A stretch of 64,000 nucleotides of DNA, taken from positions 496,001 through 560,000 of the forward strand of contig JACKCI010000001.1 of assembly GCA_020634155.1 (NCBI GenBank). The letters run 5' to 3'. The first letter of the stretch is position 1, and the number at the start of each line of letters is the position of its first letter. A program made the translations under genes and the position numbers. Under the pieces are notes generated by a model. The model made no database searches. It was given only the letters and a program-made list of their open reading frames with translations, and was not told the origin of the DNA. This stretch comes from Anaerolineales bacterium (lineage in GTDB: Bacteria; Chloroflexota; Anaerolineae; Aggregatilineales; J027). Below, piece after piece: positions 1 through 11,988 of the stretch.

Positions 1-1
1 T

Positions 2-1024
2 AACCGCTCCGTCATGCTTAAAGCAGGCACCGAAGACCCTGCGGCAGCATTCAACGGCACTGGCCCCTACAAAGTTACAAGCTTTGATGCCGAAGACCGT
101 GCCATTTTGGAACGCAATGAAGCCTACTGGATGGAGGGTGCGCCGACAGTCGCCCGTCTTGAGTTCATTTACTTTGGGGATGCCAACGCCAGTGTCAATG
201 CCCTGCGTGATGGCGAGGTCGATGTTGTATTGCGGACACCCACCCGTGTCTTCCAATCACTGCGGTCAAATTACAACGCCATTGCGATTGCCACCAATGG
301 CTACAACCTTGCTCGCTTGCGCCATGACCAAGGCTTTGGCACTGACCCACGTGTTTGGAAAGCCTTCAAACTTGCCACTGACCGTCAGAAAATTTTTGAC
401 ATCATCAGTGCGGGTTTTGGTGCGATTGGGAATGACACACCAATTGGCCCGCTCTATGCTGACTACTATGATGCAAGCATTACCCTACCCTCAGCAGACC
501 CCCGTGCTGCACGTGAACTACTTGAGGCGGCGGGTTATCCCGATGGTATTGACCTCGATTTGCACGTCCCGAATTCGGGTGACCGTCCCGACCTCGCTTT
601 AGCCTTTAGCTCGTTCTGGCGCGATGCCAATATCCGCGTCGAGATTAAGCTGCGTGATGAGGGGATTTACTACAGCGATGTCGAAGACAACTGGCTGCAA
701 GTTGATTTGGGTATTACGGGTTGGGGTTCACGCCCAACACCGCAGCAATATCTTGATCTGCAACTGAAGACAGACGCGGTATGGAATGAAGCCCATTATA
801 GTGATGCTGAATTGGATGCACTTATTGACCTTGCCGGCACCTCACTTGACCAAGATGCCCGTGTTCAAGCCTATAAAGACATCCAAGCCCTGCTCGTTGA
901 CCGAGGCCCGATTATCGTGCCGTACTTCTTCCCACAATTTGCCATCTTAGAAACTGGTATTGATGGTGTTCAGGTTCATCCTTTTGCTGGGCGTACCGAC
1001 TTCCGGTTCGCTGCTAAAGGCTAG
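2..1024 (+). CDS. ABC transporter solute-binding protein, family 5 (5' partial)
   Basis: Extracellular binding component of a peptide-type (Opp/Dpp) ABC importer. The frame is open to the left window edge, so the signal peptide and first lobe are missing and about 340 residues of the C-terminal part remain. Visible family-5 traits are the segment GTGPYKVTSF near the cut, the LATDRQKIF helix, AARELLEAAGYPDG, and the closing IIVPYFFPQFA segment. The stop is 2 bases before the permease start, so the gene leads or belongs to the importer operon that continues to position 5079. The substrate cannot be read from sequence; peptides are usual, but sugars, nickel and other ligands occur in this family. 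Confidence 0.9.
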   Translation, partial: NRSVMLKAGTEDPAAAFNGTGPYKVTSFDAEDRAILERNEAYWMEGAPTVARLEFIYFGDANASVNALRDGEVDVVLRTPTRVFQSLRSNYNAIAIATNGYNLARLRHDQGFGTDPRVWKAFKLATDRQKIFDIISAGFGAIGNDTPIGPLYADYYDASITLPSADPRAARELLEAAGYPDGIDLDLHVPNSGDRPDLALAFSSFWRDANIRVEIKLRDEGIYYSDVEDNWLQVDLGITGWGSRPTPQQYLDLQLKTDAVWNEAHYSDAELDALIDLAGTSLDQDARVQAYKDIQALLVDRGPIIVPYFFPQFAILETGIDGVQVHPFAGRTDFRFAAKG

Positions 1025-1026
1025 GC

Positions 1027-2058
1027 ATGCATTTGGAATCGAATCAGAGGGTCAGGCACTGGTCTGACTCTCTGCCTGTTCAAGCCATCAAATGGCTCAG
1101 TCAATTACTCCGTACTCCATTGAGCGCATTGGGCACCCTTGGTGTTGTATTTTTCGTATTGGTCGCCATTTTCGGTGACCAACTCGCACCCTTCAATTTT
1201 GATGAAAACGCCTTCAACAACAATGACCTTTATCCGCCATATAAAGCACCCGATTGCTTCGGGGATGGGGCTATTCATGTCCCTATCGTTGATTACCATA
1301 CCCGCCTCTTTGACCCCCTCAACGCCGAATGCAAAAATCCCTTTGGTACCGACAAGCTAGGCTACGATGTCTACAGCCGTGTGATTCTTGGTACCCGTGA
1401 GATTTTTCGGCTGGCGGGCTTGGGTACACTAGTAGCAGTCTTAATCGGTACCACAATCGGCTTATTCATTGGCTATTGGGGCGGCTGGCCGGATGAGATT
1501 GTGAGCCGTCTATTGGATAGCCTTCTATCAATTCCCGCCTTATTATTAGCCCTCATATTGCTCGGCACCTTGCCTGAAAGCGCCACCCTGCCAGTGATTG
1601 ATTACCACCTACCCTTGCTCAAGAACAGCATTTTGATTGTGTTGGTGGTCGTCTATTCCCCGATTGTAGCGCGGGTAGTACGCAGCAATGTGTTATCGGT
1701 AAAGACTCAAGGATTTGTGGAGGCGGCCCAGTTGCGTGGCGAATCAACATTTTATATTTTATGGCGCGAGATTTTGCCGTCGGTCATTCCAGCCTTGGTC
1801 GTTGAAGCATCCCTGCGCTTTTCTTATGCGATTTTCTTGGTGGCGTCGTTAGGCTTTCTCAGTCTAGGAGCTAATCCCCCCACCCCCAATTGGGGGCTAA
1901 TGGTCAATGATGCCTATAATAACCAAGACTATATTTGCAACGAGTTTCAGTGTTACGACTGGACACTTATCTATCCTGCTGCCGCTATCGTACTGCTGGT
2001 AATTAGCGTTAACCTCATGTCCGATGGCATCAAACGATTGGTACAACGCAGTGGCTGA
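1027..2058 (+). CDS. ABC importer permease, OppC/DppC type
   Basis: Inner-membrane permease of the peptide-type importer, 343 residues. An N-terminal membrane segment (about residues 33-50) is followed by a long external loop with several Cys, then five membrane segments. The cytoplasmic EAA loop that docks on the ATPase is clear: EAAQLRGESTFYILWREILP, about residues 236-255. The loop between the first segments is longer than in E. coli DppC. The gene follows the binding protein by 2 bases and overlaps the ATPase gene, so the operon order is A-C-DF-B instead of the common A-B-C-D-F. Confidence 0.9.
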   Translation: MHLESNQRVRHWSDSLPVQAIKWLSQLLRTPLSALGTLGVVFFVLVAIFGDQLAPFNFDENAFNNNDLYPPYKAPDCFGDGAIHVPIVDYHTRLFDPLNAECKNPFGTDKLGYDVYSRVILGTREIFRLAGLGTLVAVLIGTTIGLFIGYWGGWPDEIVSRLLDSLLSIPALLLALILLGTLPESATLPVIDYHLPLLKNSILIVLVVVYSPIVARVVRSNVLSVKTQGFVEAAQLRGESTFYILWREILPSVIPALVVEASLRFSYAIFLVASLGFLSLGANPPTPNWGLMVNDAYNNQDYICNEFQCYDWTLIYPAAAIVLLVISVNLMSDGIKRLVQRSG

Positions 2059-4105
2059 TTCAATTCTGCACATCGAAAACCTAGAGATTAGCTACCGTAT
2101 TGGACGCCGTTGGCATAGTGCGGTACGGGACTTCAAACTGGAAGTTACCGCTGGACAAATTGTTGGTATCGTTGGGGAATCTGGTTCAGGCAAATCGACG
2201 GTGCTTAAGGCCATTGTGCGCTATCTCGGCAAGAAGGGACGTATTTCGCAGGGTCAAATCCACCTCAATGGGGATGAGTTAACCGCCAAGTCCCGCCGTC
2301 AGATGCGAACCATCTGGAACTCACGGGTACATATGGTTCCCCAAAACCCCTTTGTAGCCATGAATCCATCTATCCGCGTGGGGGAGCAACTCGCTGAGGT
2401 TATCCGCATCCACAGCCATCAGCGCAATGTGTGGCCGCAAGTGTACAGTGCCTTAGAAATGGTGCGCTTGGCTGATCCGCAGAGCATCAGCCAACGCTAT
2501 CCTCACGAACTCAGTGGCGGGATGCAGCAGCGTGTCATGTTAGCGATGGCCTTCAGCACCTCTCCCCAACTGCTGCTCTTGGATGAGCCAACCACCGCGC
2601 TTGATGTCACCACTGAGGCCACCATCCTTGACCTTATCCGTGACCTTATTGACACTACCCAAGCAGGAGCCATGTATGTAACCCACAACCTTGGCGTAGT
2701 AGCGCAACTCTGTGAGCGTGTCACGGTCATGTATGCAGGCGAAGTGATGGAAAATGCTGCTGTTGCCGACCTGTATCATCGTCCCCTGCATCCCTATACC
2801 ATAGGGCTATTGGCCTGCGTGCCACGCTTTGGACAAAGCAAGCGCGATGCTGCGCTCCGCACCATCCCCGGACGCCCCCCTGCCATTGACAAGATACCAT
2901 CAGGCTGTGTTTTTGCCGAGCGCTGTCCAGTCGCACTTGAGCATTGCTTCACCATACACCCAACCGTCGAAACCGCACCTAATGGTCAACTAGTACGGTG
3001 TCACCGTTGGCAGGAAATTGCTAATGGTTCATTAGTAGTGCAACAAGCCTATGAAACAGGTCTCCCACCTATTGATGCTGTGGAGACTTCGACATTACTC
3101 ACCATCGAGAACTTGACCAAGTATTTCGAGATCCCACGCGGCTTGCTGGAGTTTATGCAACGCAAGCCTCCTCAAAGCGTGAAAGCTGTTGATGGTATCA
3201 ATTTATCGATCCAAAAAGGCCGCACCCTTGGCCTTGTCGGGGAGAGCGGCAGCGGAAAAACCACCCTCTCACGTGTCATCATGGGCTTAACTGACCGCAC
3301 AACAGGCAAAATCGACCTACTTGGCATCGACATCCCCAACACTGTCCGGCAACGCAACAAGAAAATCCTACGTCAATTGCAGATGGTTTTCCAAAATCCA
3401 CAGGCCTCGTTGAATCCCTATCTAAGCGTTGGGCAAACTATCCGGCGTCCGCTGCAAAAACTAGCTGGTATGAAGTCCCAGCAAGCCAATGCCGAGATGC
3501 GAAGGCTACTGCACGCGGTCAATCTCGATGAAAGCTACGCCCATCGTTATCCCGCTGAACTCAGTGGAGGTGAGAAACAACGGGTTGCCATTGCCCGTGC
3601 CTTTGCCTCCAACCCCGAACTGATTGTCTGCGACGAACCTGTCTCGGCATTGGATGTATCCGTCCAAGCTGCGGTATTAAATCTATTGGCACGCCTACAA
3701 GAAGCAAATGGCACATCCTATTTATTCATCTCTCACGATTTGTCGGTAGTTAGCTATTTAGCCGATTATTTAGCAGTTATGTACTTAGGAGAGTTGTTTG
3801 AGGTAGGCTATGGGAGTGACCTTAGCGCCCCACCCTATCATCCTTATACTGAAGCGCTGGTATCCGCTATTCCTATACCTGACCCGCATCATCAAAATGA
3901 TGCGATCCGCCTCAGCCAAGACATCCCTAGTCCACGCAACCTCCCCACGGGTTGCCGTTTCCATACCCGTTGTCCGCGTTTCATTGGGGATATTTGTGTG
4001 CAAGAAAATCCACCTTGGCGCGATGATGGTAATGGGCATTGGATTAAGTGTCACCACACCCTAGAGGAACTAACCGACATGCAAACCCAAGGTAATCCCT
4101 CATGA
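2051..4105 (+). CDS. Fused dual ATPase of peptide ABC importer (OppD-OppF type)
   Basis: Single chain of 684 residues with two complete nucleotide-binding domains, equivalent to OppD fused to OppF. Domain 1 has Walker A GESGSGKST (about residue 42), signature LSGGMQQRV and Walker B LLLLDEPTTALD. Domain 2 has Walker A GESGSGKTT (about residue 397), signature LSGGEKQRV and Walker B LIVCDEPVSALD. Each is followed by the oligopeptide-type C-terminal region with its Cys cluster (GCVFAERCP, GCRFHTRCP). I chose the GTG at 2051, which overlaps the permease stop by 8 bases and gives a normal ABC N-terminus; an in-frame ATG at 2024 would add nine odd residues. Both sites look catalytically intact. The last four bases overlap the next permease start (ATGA). 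Confidence 0.93.
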   Translation: MADSILHIENLEISYRIGRRWHSAVRDFKLEVTAGQIVGIVGESGSGKSTVLKAIVRYLGKKGRISQGQIHLNGDELTAKSRRQMRTIWNSRVHMVPQNPFVAMNPSIRVGEQLAEVIRIHSHQRNVWPQVYSALEMVRLADPQSISQRYPHELSGGMQQRVMLAMAFSTSPQLLLLDEPTTALDVTTEATILDLIRDLIDTTQAGAMYVTHNLGVVAQLCERVTVMYAGEVMENAAVADLYHRPLHPYTIGLLACVPRFGQSKRDAALRTIPGRPPAIDKIPSGCVFAERCPVALEHCFTIHPTVETAPNGQLVRCHRWQEIANGSLVVQQAYETGLPPIDAVETSTLLTIENLTKYFEIPRGLLEFMQRKPPQSVKAVDGINLSIQKGRTLGLVGESGSGKTTLSRVIMGLTDRTTGKIDLLGIDIPNTVRQRNKKILRQLQMVFQNPQASLNPYLSVGQTIRRPLQKLAGMKSQQANAEMRRLLHAVNLDESYAHRYPAELSGGEKQRVAIARAFASNPELIVCDEPVSALDVSVQAAVLNLLARLQEANGTSYLFISHDLSVVSYLADYLAVMYLGELFEVGYGSDLSAPPYHPYTEALVSAIPIPDPHHQNDAIRLSQDIPSPRNLPTGCRFHTRCPRFIGDICVQENPPWRDDGNGHWIKCHHTLEELTDMQTQGNPS

Positions 4106-5079
4106 CACGGTATATCCTACGCCGCTTGGCGTTTTTCGTGGTTACGGTTGGATTCACTTCAGTTCTGATTTTCATCCTCACTCGCATTTTACCGGGGGAT
4201 GTATGCCGTATTAAATTAGGCGGCATCGAAGCCACCCCACAGGCGGTTGCTACCTGTGAGCGTGAGCTAGGTCTTGATAAACCCGTTATTGTTCAATACG
4301 GAGAATGGTTGGTCGGTTTTGTTCAAGGTGATTGGGGAAATTCATTTATTGGCGAAGAAAAGCCTATCTTCCCCGAAATCATACAACGGCTGGAAAACTC
4401 AGGTCGTCTTGCGCTCGTAACACTAACGATTGCTGTACCCATCTCTATTGTGTTGGGTGTGATAGCGGGGTTGAATGAAAATAACTTAGTTGATGCTGCT
4501 ATATCGGTCATTACCCTATCCTTTGTGAGCCTACCAGAGTTCGTAACCAGCATCATCCTCATCAACTTTGTGGCACTGAAATGGGCACCCAATTGGGAGT
4601 GGCTACCCTTTGAGATTCGCGCCAGTGCTACTCGTTTTGACCCCAGCATGTCGCTATGGGAATCAATGCCTTATATTATCCTACCTGCCATAGCCGCCAC
4701 TCTTGTGTTAATGGGCTATATCACACGCCTCACTCGTGCAGGAGTCATCGAAGAACTAAAACGTGACTATGTTCGCACCGCCGAATTAAAGGGCTTGCCT
4801 TATTGGAAAGTGATTATCAAGCATGTGCTGCGTAACGCCCTATTACCAACCGTGACCATCATTGCCATTAGCATTGGTTGGCTCATGAGTGGCTTGGTGG
4901 TGATTGAATGGATATTCAATTATGATGGCATCGGGGGATACTTAATTTTTGGGGTGAAAGCCAGAGACTTACCCCGCATCCAAGGTATTGTAATGATGAC
5001 GGTGATGATTTTTCTGGTGGTCAACCTGATTGCTGATTTGCTATATGCCTACCTCAATCCACGCATCCGTCTTGGATAA
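4102..5079 (+). CDS. ABC importer permease, OppB/DppB type
   Basis: Second membrane permease of the importer, 325 residues, starting with the usual RYILRRLAFFVVT segment and containing about six membrane helices. The EAA loop is YVRTAELKGLPYWKVIIKHV followed by LRNALLP (about residues 222-248). Its start overlaps the fused ATPase stop by four bases (ATGA), which indicates translational coupling. It is the last gene of the operon. No intrinsic terminator follows; 91 bases later begins the convergent 5S rRNA gene. Confidence 0.92.
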   Translation: MTRYILRRLAFFVVTVGFTSVLIFILTRILPGDVCRIKLGGIEATPQAVATCERELGLDKPVIVQYGEWLVGFVQGDWGNSFIGEEKPIFPEIIQRLENSGRLALVTLTIAVPISIVLGVIAGLNENNLVDAAISVITLSFVSLPEFVTSIILINFVALKWAPNWEWLPFEIRASATRFDPSMSLWESMPYIILPAIAATLVLMGYITRLTRAGVIEELKRDYVRTAELKGLPYWKVIIKHVLRNALLPTVTIIAISIGWLMSGLVVIEWIFNYDGIGGYLIFGVKARDLPRIQGIVMMTVMIFLVVNLIADLLYAYLNPRIRLG

Positions 5080-5089
5080 ACAAAACGAC

Positions 5090-5168
5090 CCCGTGGAGAA
5101 TGGAAGGAAGAACGAAAGGAGGAGAGGGAGGGGGTGTTGAAGGGATGATGTGGAAAGAGAGTGTGTGA
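5090..5168 (-). promoter_or_regulatory. C/U-rich, G-poor tract after 5S rRNA (rut-like)
   Basis: About 75 bases between the importer operon and the 5S 3' end are almost pure purine on the plus strand. Read from the rRNA operon, the transcript is therefore rich in C and U with hardly any G, the composition expected of a Rho loading site. No stem plus T-run is visible here. Termination by Rho is inference from composition only. Confidence 0.35.
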
Positions 5169-5170
5169 GC

Positions 5171-5286
5171 GGTTGGCAATGACCTACTCTCCCACGACGT
5201 CGCCGTCGCAGTACCATCGGCGCTGACGGGCTTAACGACTGGGTTCGGGATGGGACCAGGTGGACCCCCGTCGCTCATATCACCAA
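5171..5286 (-). rRNA. rrf: 5S ribosomal RNA
   Basis: On the minus strand the conserved core TCCCATCCCGAAC and the closing GAGAGTAGGTCATTGCC are present, and the ends can pair. Length about 116 bases, normal for 5S. It is the last gene of the operon, about 200 bases after 23S. Ends are judged by comparison with the known fold and may be off by a few bases. Confidence 0.93.
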
Positions 5287-5390
5287 CATCGCCCGTGTTC
5301 TCTCTCTCACACTTCGCGCTTCGACTTATCCCCCACTCCTCCCCCGGTTCAGCCTTGCAGCCTCACATCGGGGTCGGGTAGGTTGTCACC

Positions 5391-5453
5391 TTGTATACTC
5401 TGTTTATCTGGGTCTACTCACTCACAGACCACCCAATTTCTCTCGACCACTGC
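5391..5453 (-). repeat. 3' arm of 23S pre-rRNA processing stem
   Basis: Positions 5391-5402 and 5429-5453, downstream of 23S in the transcript, are complementary to 8405-8416 (12 of 12 bases) and 8363-8387 (about 20 of 25) upstream of 23S. The two arms would close a long double helix around the whole 23S, the standard RNase III substrate. Confidence 0.75.
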
Positions 5454-5486
5454 TCCCCTTCTGCTCACACTTCCATGTAACAGCTC

Positions 5487-8328
<2,842 letters not shown>

Positions 8329-8362
8329 CGCCCTGCATTTTCATGTCAGTGCGCTTCTGTTC

Positions 8363-8416
8363 GCAGTGATCCAGAGAAATTGTTTGGCCTGCTCGTTTTC
8401 CCTACAGAGTATACAA
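8363..8416 (-). repeat. 5' arm of 23S pre-rRNA processing stem
   Basis: Contains 8405-8416 and 8363-8387, complementary to two blocks downstream of 23S (5391-5402 and 5429-5453). It lies just upstream of the mature 23S 5' end, as expected for the RNase III processing stem. Confidence 0.75.
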
Positions 8417-8432
8417 TTGTTAAGGTGCTTCC
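8417..8432 (-). promoter_or_regulatory. boxA antitermination site in the 16S-23S spacer
   Basis: In the transcript this reads GGAAGCACCTTAACAA, close to the E. coli rrn boxA GCTCTTTAACAA. The identical 16-mer occurs in the leader at 10447-10462. Two identical copies, one ahead of each large rRNA, match the known NusB/S10 antitermination layout. Confidence 0.7.
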
Positions 8433-8509
8433 TTGCATCTGGTGTCGCTCACCAGTGGCTGTCAACAAAACGTTCCCGCCTTCCTGACACCCACTTCTTC
8501 ACCACACCG

Positions 8510-8582
8510 TGGAGATAAGGGGGCTCGAACCCCTAACCTTCGCCTTGCAAAGGCGACGCTCTCCCAGTTGAGCTATATCCCC
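8510..8582 (-). tRNA. tRNA-Ala (anticodon TGC)
   Basis: The 73-base minus-strand cloverleaf has acceptor GGGGATA/TATCTCC with discriminator A, anticodon loop TTTGCAA (anticodon at 8547-8549) and T arm GGTTCGAGCC. CCA is not encoded. It lies in the 16S-23S spacer beside tRNA-Ile, the usual pair. Confidence 0.97.
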
Positions 8583-8585
8583 GCT

Positions 8586-8659
8586 TGGGAATGAAAGGAC
8601 TCGAACCTTTGACCTCTCGCTTATCAGGCGAGTGCTCTAACCAACTGAGCTACATTCCC
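8586..8659 (-). tRNA. tRNA-Ile (anticodon GAT)
   Basis: The 74-base minus-strand cloverleaf has acceptor GGGAATG/CATTCCC with discriminator A, anticodon loop CTGATAA (anticodon at 8623-8625) and T arm GGTTCGAGTCC. CCA is not encoded. Only three bases separate it from tRNA-Ala, so the two must be cut apart by processing. Confidence 0.97.
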
Positions 8660-8671
8660 CCTTAGCTCCCC

Positions 8672-8689
8672 AAGCGTGATAACAAACAC
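8672..8689 (-). repeat. 3' arm of 16S pre-rRNA processing stem
   Basis: In the transcript GTGTTTGTTATCACGCTT, complementary to AAGCGTGATAAGAAACAC at 10426-10443 in the leader with one mismatch. The arms flank 16S and form the expected RNase III stem. Confidence 0.8.
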
Positions 8690-8832
8690 GTCCGTTCCTA
8701 CTTCCTCAAAATACCTGCGTCTTTCTTCTCTTAGGGTAGGGCGCTTGCGCTTCCCTTATCCCTTCAGGGTTCCGGCTCGAAGCCTCTTACCCCTTCGCTT
8801 GGGTCTACCCCTTGCGAGGTCTACCTAAGTCT

Positions 8833-10340
<1,508 letters not shown>

Positions 10341-10425
10341 GTTTTTTGCTCGCTTCACCAGCATCGCTGCCAGTGCTTTAGTCTCTTCTTACCGCAGGCG
10401 TTATCTCAATTCGGTATTTACGGTT

Positions 10426-10443
10426 GTGTTTCTTATCACGCTT
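10426..10443 (-). repeat. 5' arm of 16S pre-rRNA processing stem
   Basis: Leader segment complementary (17 of 18) to 8672-8689 downstream of 16S. It lies about 85 bases ahead of the mature 5' end and directly follows the leader boxA. Confidence 0.8.
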
Positions 10444-10446
10444 CGG

Positions 10447-10462
10447 TTGTTAAGGTGCTTCC
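10447..10462 (-). promoter_or_regulatory. boxA antitermination site in the rRNA leader
   Basis: Transcript sequence GGAAGCACCTTAACAA, identical to the spacer copy at 8417-8432 and similar to known bacterial rrn boxA elements. It sits between the leader terminator and the 16S processing stem. Confidence 0.72.
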
Positions 10463-10473
10463 GTCTTCCAAAC

Positions 10474-10501
10474 AAAAAACCGACTGTCTCTCCACAGTCG
10501 G
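10474..10501 (-). terminator. Intrinsic terminator inside the rRNA leader
   Basis: In the transcript the stem CCGACTGT / ACAGTCGG (8 perfect pairs, six-base loop, one further closing pair possible) is followed at once by TTTTTTGTTT. It lies about 135 bases after the predicted start and upstream of boxA, so it would stop leader transcripts unless overridden. It could act as an attenuator. Confidence 0.7.
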
Positions 10502-10641
10502 CTCCCGATACCTGACCCACTACTCTTTCTCGTAGCTCAGTTTGCCTTGCCTCGGTTGCCGAACCGTTTGTCTTGCGTTCGCATTCAGTTTTTCGCCTTC
10601 CGACGTTGTTATCTTATCGCTGCCTTCGCAACGGTGTGTAG

Positions 10642-10670
10642 ATAATAGCACGCCAACTTTTCCAACGCAA
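10642..10670 (-). promoter_or_regulatory. rRNA operon promoter
   Basis: Minus strand: -35 TTGCGT, 17-base spacer, -10 TATTAT preceded by TGC. Directly upstream lies an A-rich run (AGTTAAAAAAAGG) that resembles an UP element. The predicted start is near 10634, about 300 bases before 16S. The -35 box begins only 9 bases beyond the stop of the upstream GT87-like gene. Confidence 0.75.
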
Positions 10671-10679
10671 GACCTTTTT

Positions 10680-11777
10680 TTAACTTTTCTTAGATTTCCT
10701 ATTTTCTCCGCTTAACAAAAGGATTTCGTTACGATAATAAACCACTAACGCTACTATCCAATAGATTATCAAAACACCTGTCCAGTAGTAACCCAGTTTG
10801 ATCTGAGACGCTTGGCTATTTGAGATAAATGTCGCAATGGGAAAATCAAGCAACAATATCAACATCACCCCTAAAAATGGACGCAACAAGAGAAATGGAG
10901 CAGCAACAAGCGCCATGGCTATGACCATACCGTGTCCGTTGGTATAGGGCGACACAATCATCGACGCGACAGTCAGCATTCCAATCTTCAGCGTTGAGAA
11001 TACTGGCGGCCCCTTTAACGCCACGCCCAGTGTTATGCCGCCAATGAGCAGTTGTACTAAAACTATCAAACCTTGTGGCACATCTAGCTCACTCAGCAAC
11101 CCCGGTAATGAAATACCAGACGGTAGTGTACCCACAGAAATGGCATCGAACCACCCTCCCCCATAGGCCAGCAGGCTTATCAATACCACCACCATCACTA
11201 TTCCTGCCGCTCGTATCCAGATTTTGGGCACAAGATGTTGCCAACAATAAACAGCCAAGATGATCAATAACAAGGTGACCGCTTGTGGCTTGATAGTAGC
11301 AATCAACACTCCTAGCGCCATCATCCAGCTAATCCGACGATTATAACCAGCGACAAGGAGCCATATCCCAAGAATCACAAGCGCGTCAACATTCGCATCA
11401 CCATATAACCGTAACGCAGGGTATGCTGTCGCAACCAGCAAAATACTGACAAATCTTTTCCAAAATGCCTGCGGGGACGGTGATTGTACACTCATAACTA
11501 AGGTCGCAAGGGTAAGAAATGTAAATATGCCCCAGCCGATTTGTACGGGAACAAAGCCCAAGGGCAATAGAAACAACAATGCCCATGGCGGATTATAGAG
11601 GCCATTTCCATAGGTAATCGAGCCATTGCGAATTGAATGCCAGATAATCTTCCAATCAAATGCCAATGGGCCATCTTCGACATGCAATTGCACACCGAGA
11701 AAGATGAATAACCCGATAACTAAGGCCAAACTTGCCGCAAAAATGAGTTGATCACGGCGAACATTGGATTGGGTCAT
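10680..11777 (-). CDS. GT87/DUF2029-like polytopic membrane protein
   Basis: Protein of 365 residues with about ten hydrophobic segments and a large non-cytoplasmic loop between the first two. The segment YNPPWALLFLLPLGFVP and the later YGDANVDALVILGIWLL resemble the GT87 (DUF2029) family of polyprenyl-phosphate-sugar mannosyltransferases, where a conserved Asn/Asp helix follows an aromatic-proline motif. The substrate cannot be inferred. The start ATG is preceded by AAGGATTGAGCTAGG. The stop lies immediately in front of the rRNA promoter with no terminator between, so read-through would enter the rRNA leader, which may be one reason for the leader terminator at 10474. Confidence 0.65.
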   Translation of the reverse strand: MTQSNVRRDQLIFAASLALVIGLFIFLGVQLHVEDGPLAFDWKIIWHSIRNGSITYGNGLYNPPWALLFLLPLGFVPVQIGWGIFTFLTLATLVMSVQSPSPQAFWKRFVSILLVATAYPALRLYGDANVDALVILGIWLLVAGYNRRISWMMALGVLIATIKPQAVTLLLIILAVYCWQHLVPKIWIRAAGIVMVVVLISLLAYGGGWFDAISVGTLPSGISLPGLLSELDVPQGLIVLVQLLIGGITLGVALKGPPVFSTLKIGMLTVASMIVSPYTNGHGMVIAMALVAAPFLLLRPFLGVMLILLLDFPIATFISNSQASQIKLGYYWTGVLIIYWIVALVVYYRNEILLLSGENRKSKKS

Positions 11778-11922
11778 CCTAGCTCAATCCTTGGATAATG
11801 TTGATACAGTGGCTTAAGTGGTTACATAGAAAATATCACGCTATCATACCATCAACACAAGGAATCGCAAAACCGCTAGATGACAGCATTCTTCTCCGCC
11901 CTCCCATGTCTCGATAGTTGAC

Positions 11923-11952
11923 TTGCGCCCAAACTATTTATCAACATAAACT
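11923..11952 (+). promoter_or_regulatory. Putative promoter of the secreted-protein gene at 11989
   Basis: TTGCGC, 18-base spacer, TAAACT, about 37 bases before the start codon. Acceptable but not strong. Confidence 0.35.
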
Positions 11953-11988
11953 AGCGTCATCCACGTTCACAACCACAGGGAGACATTC

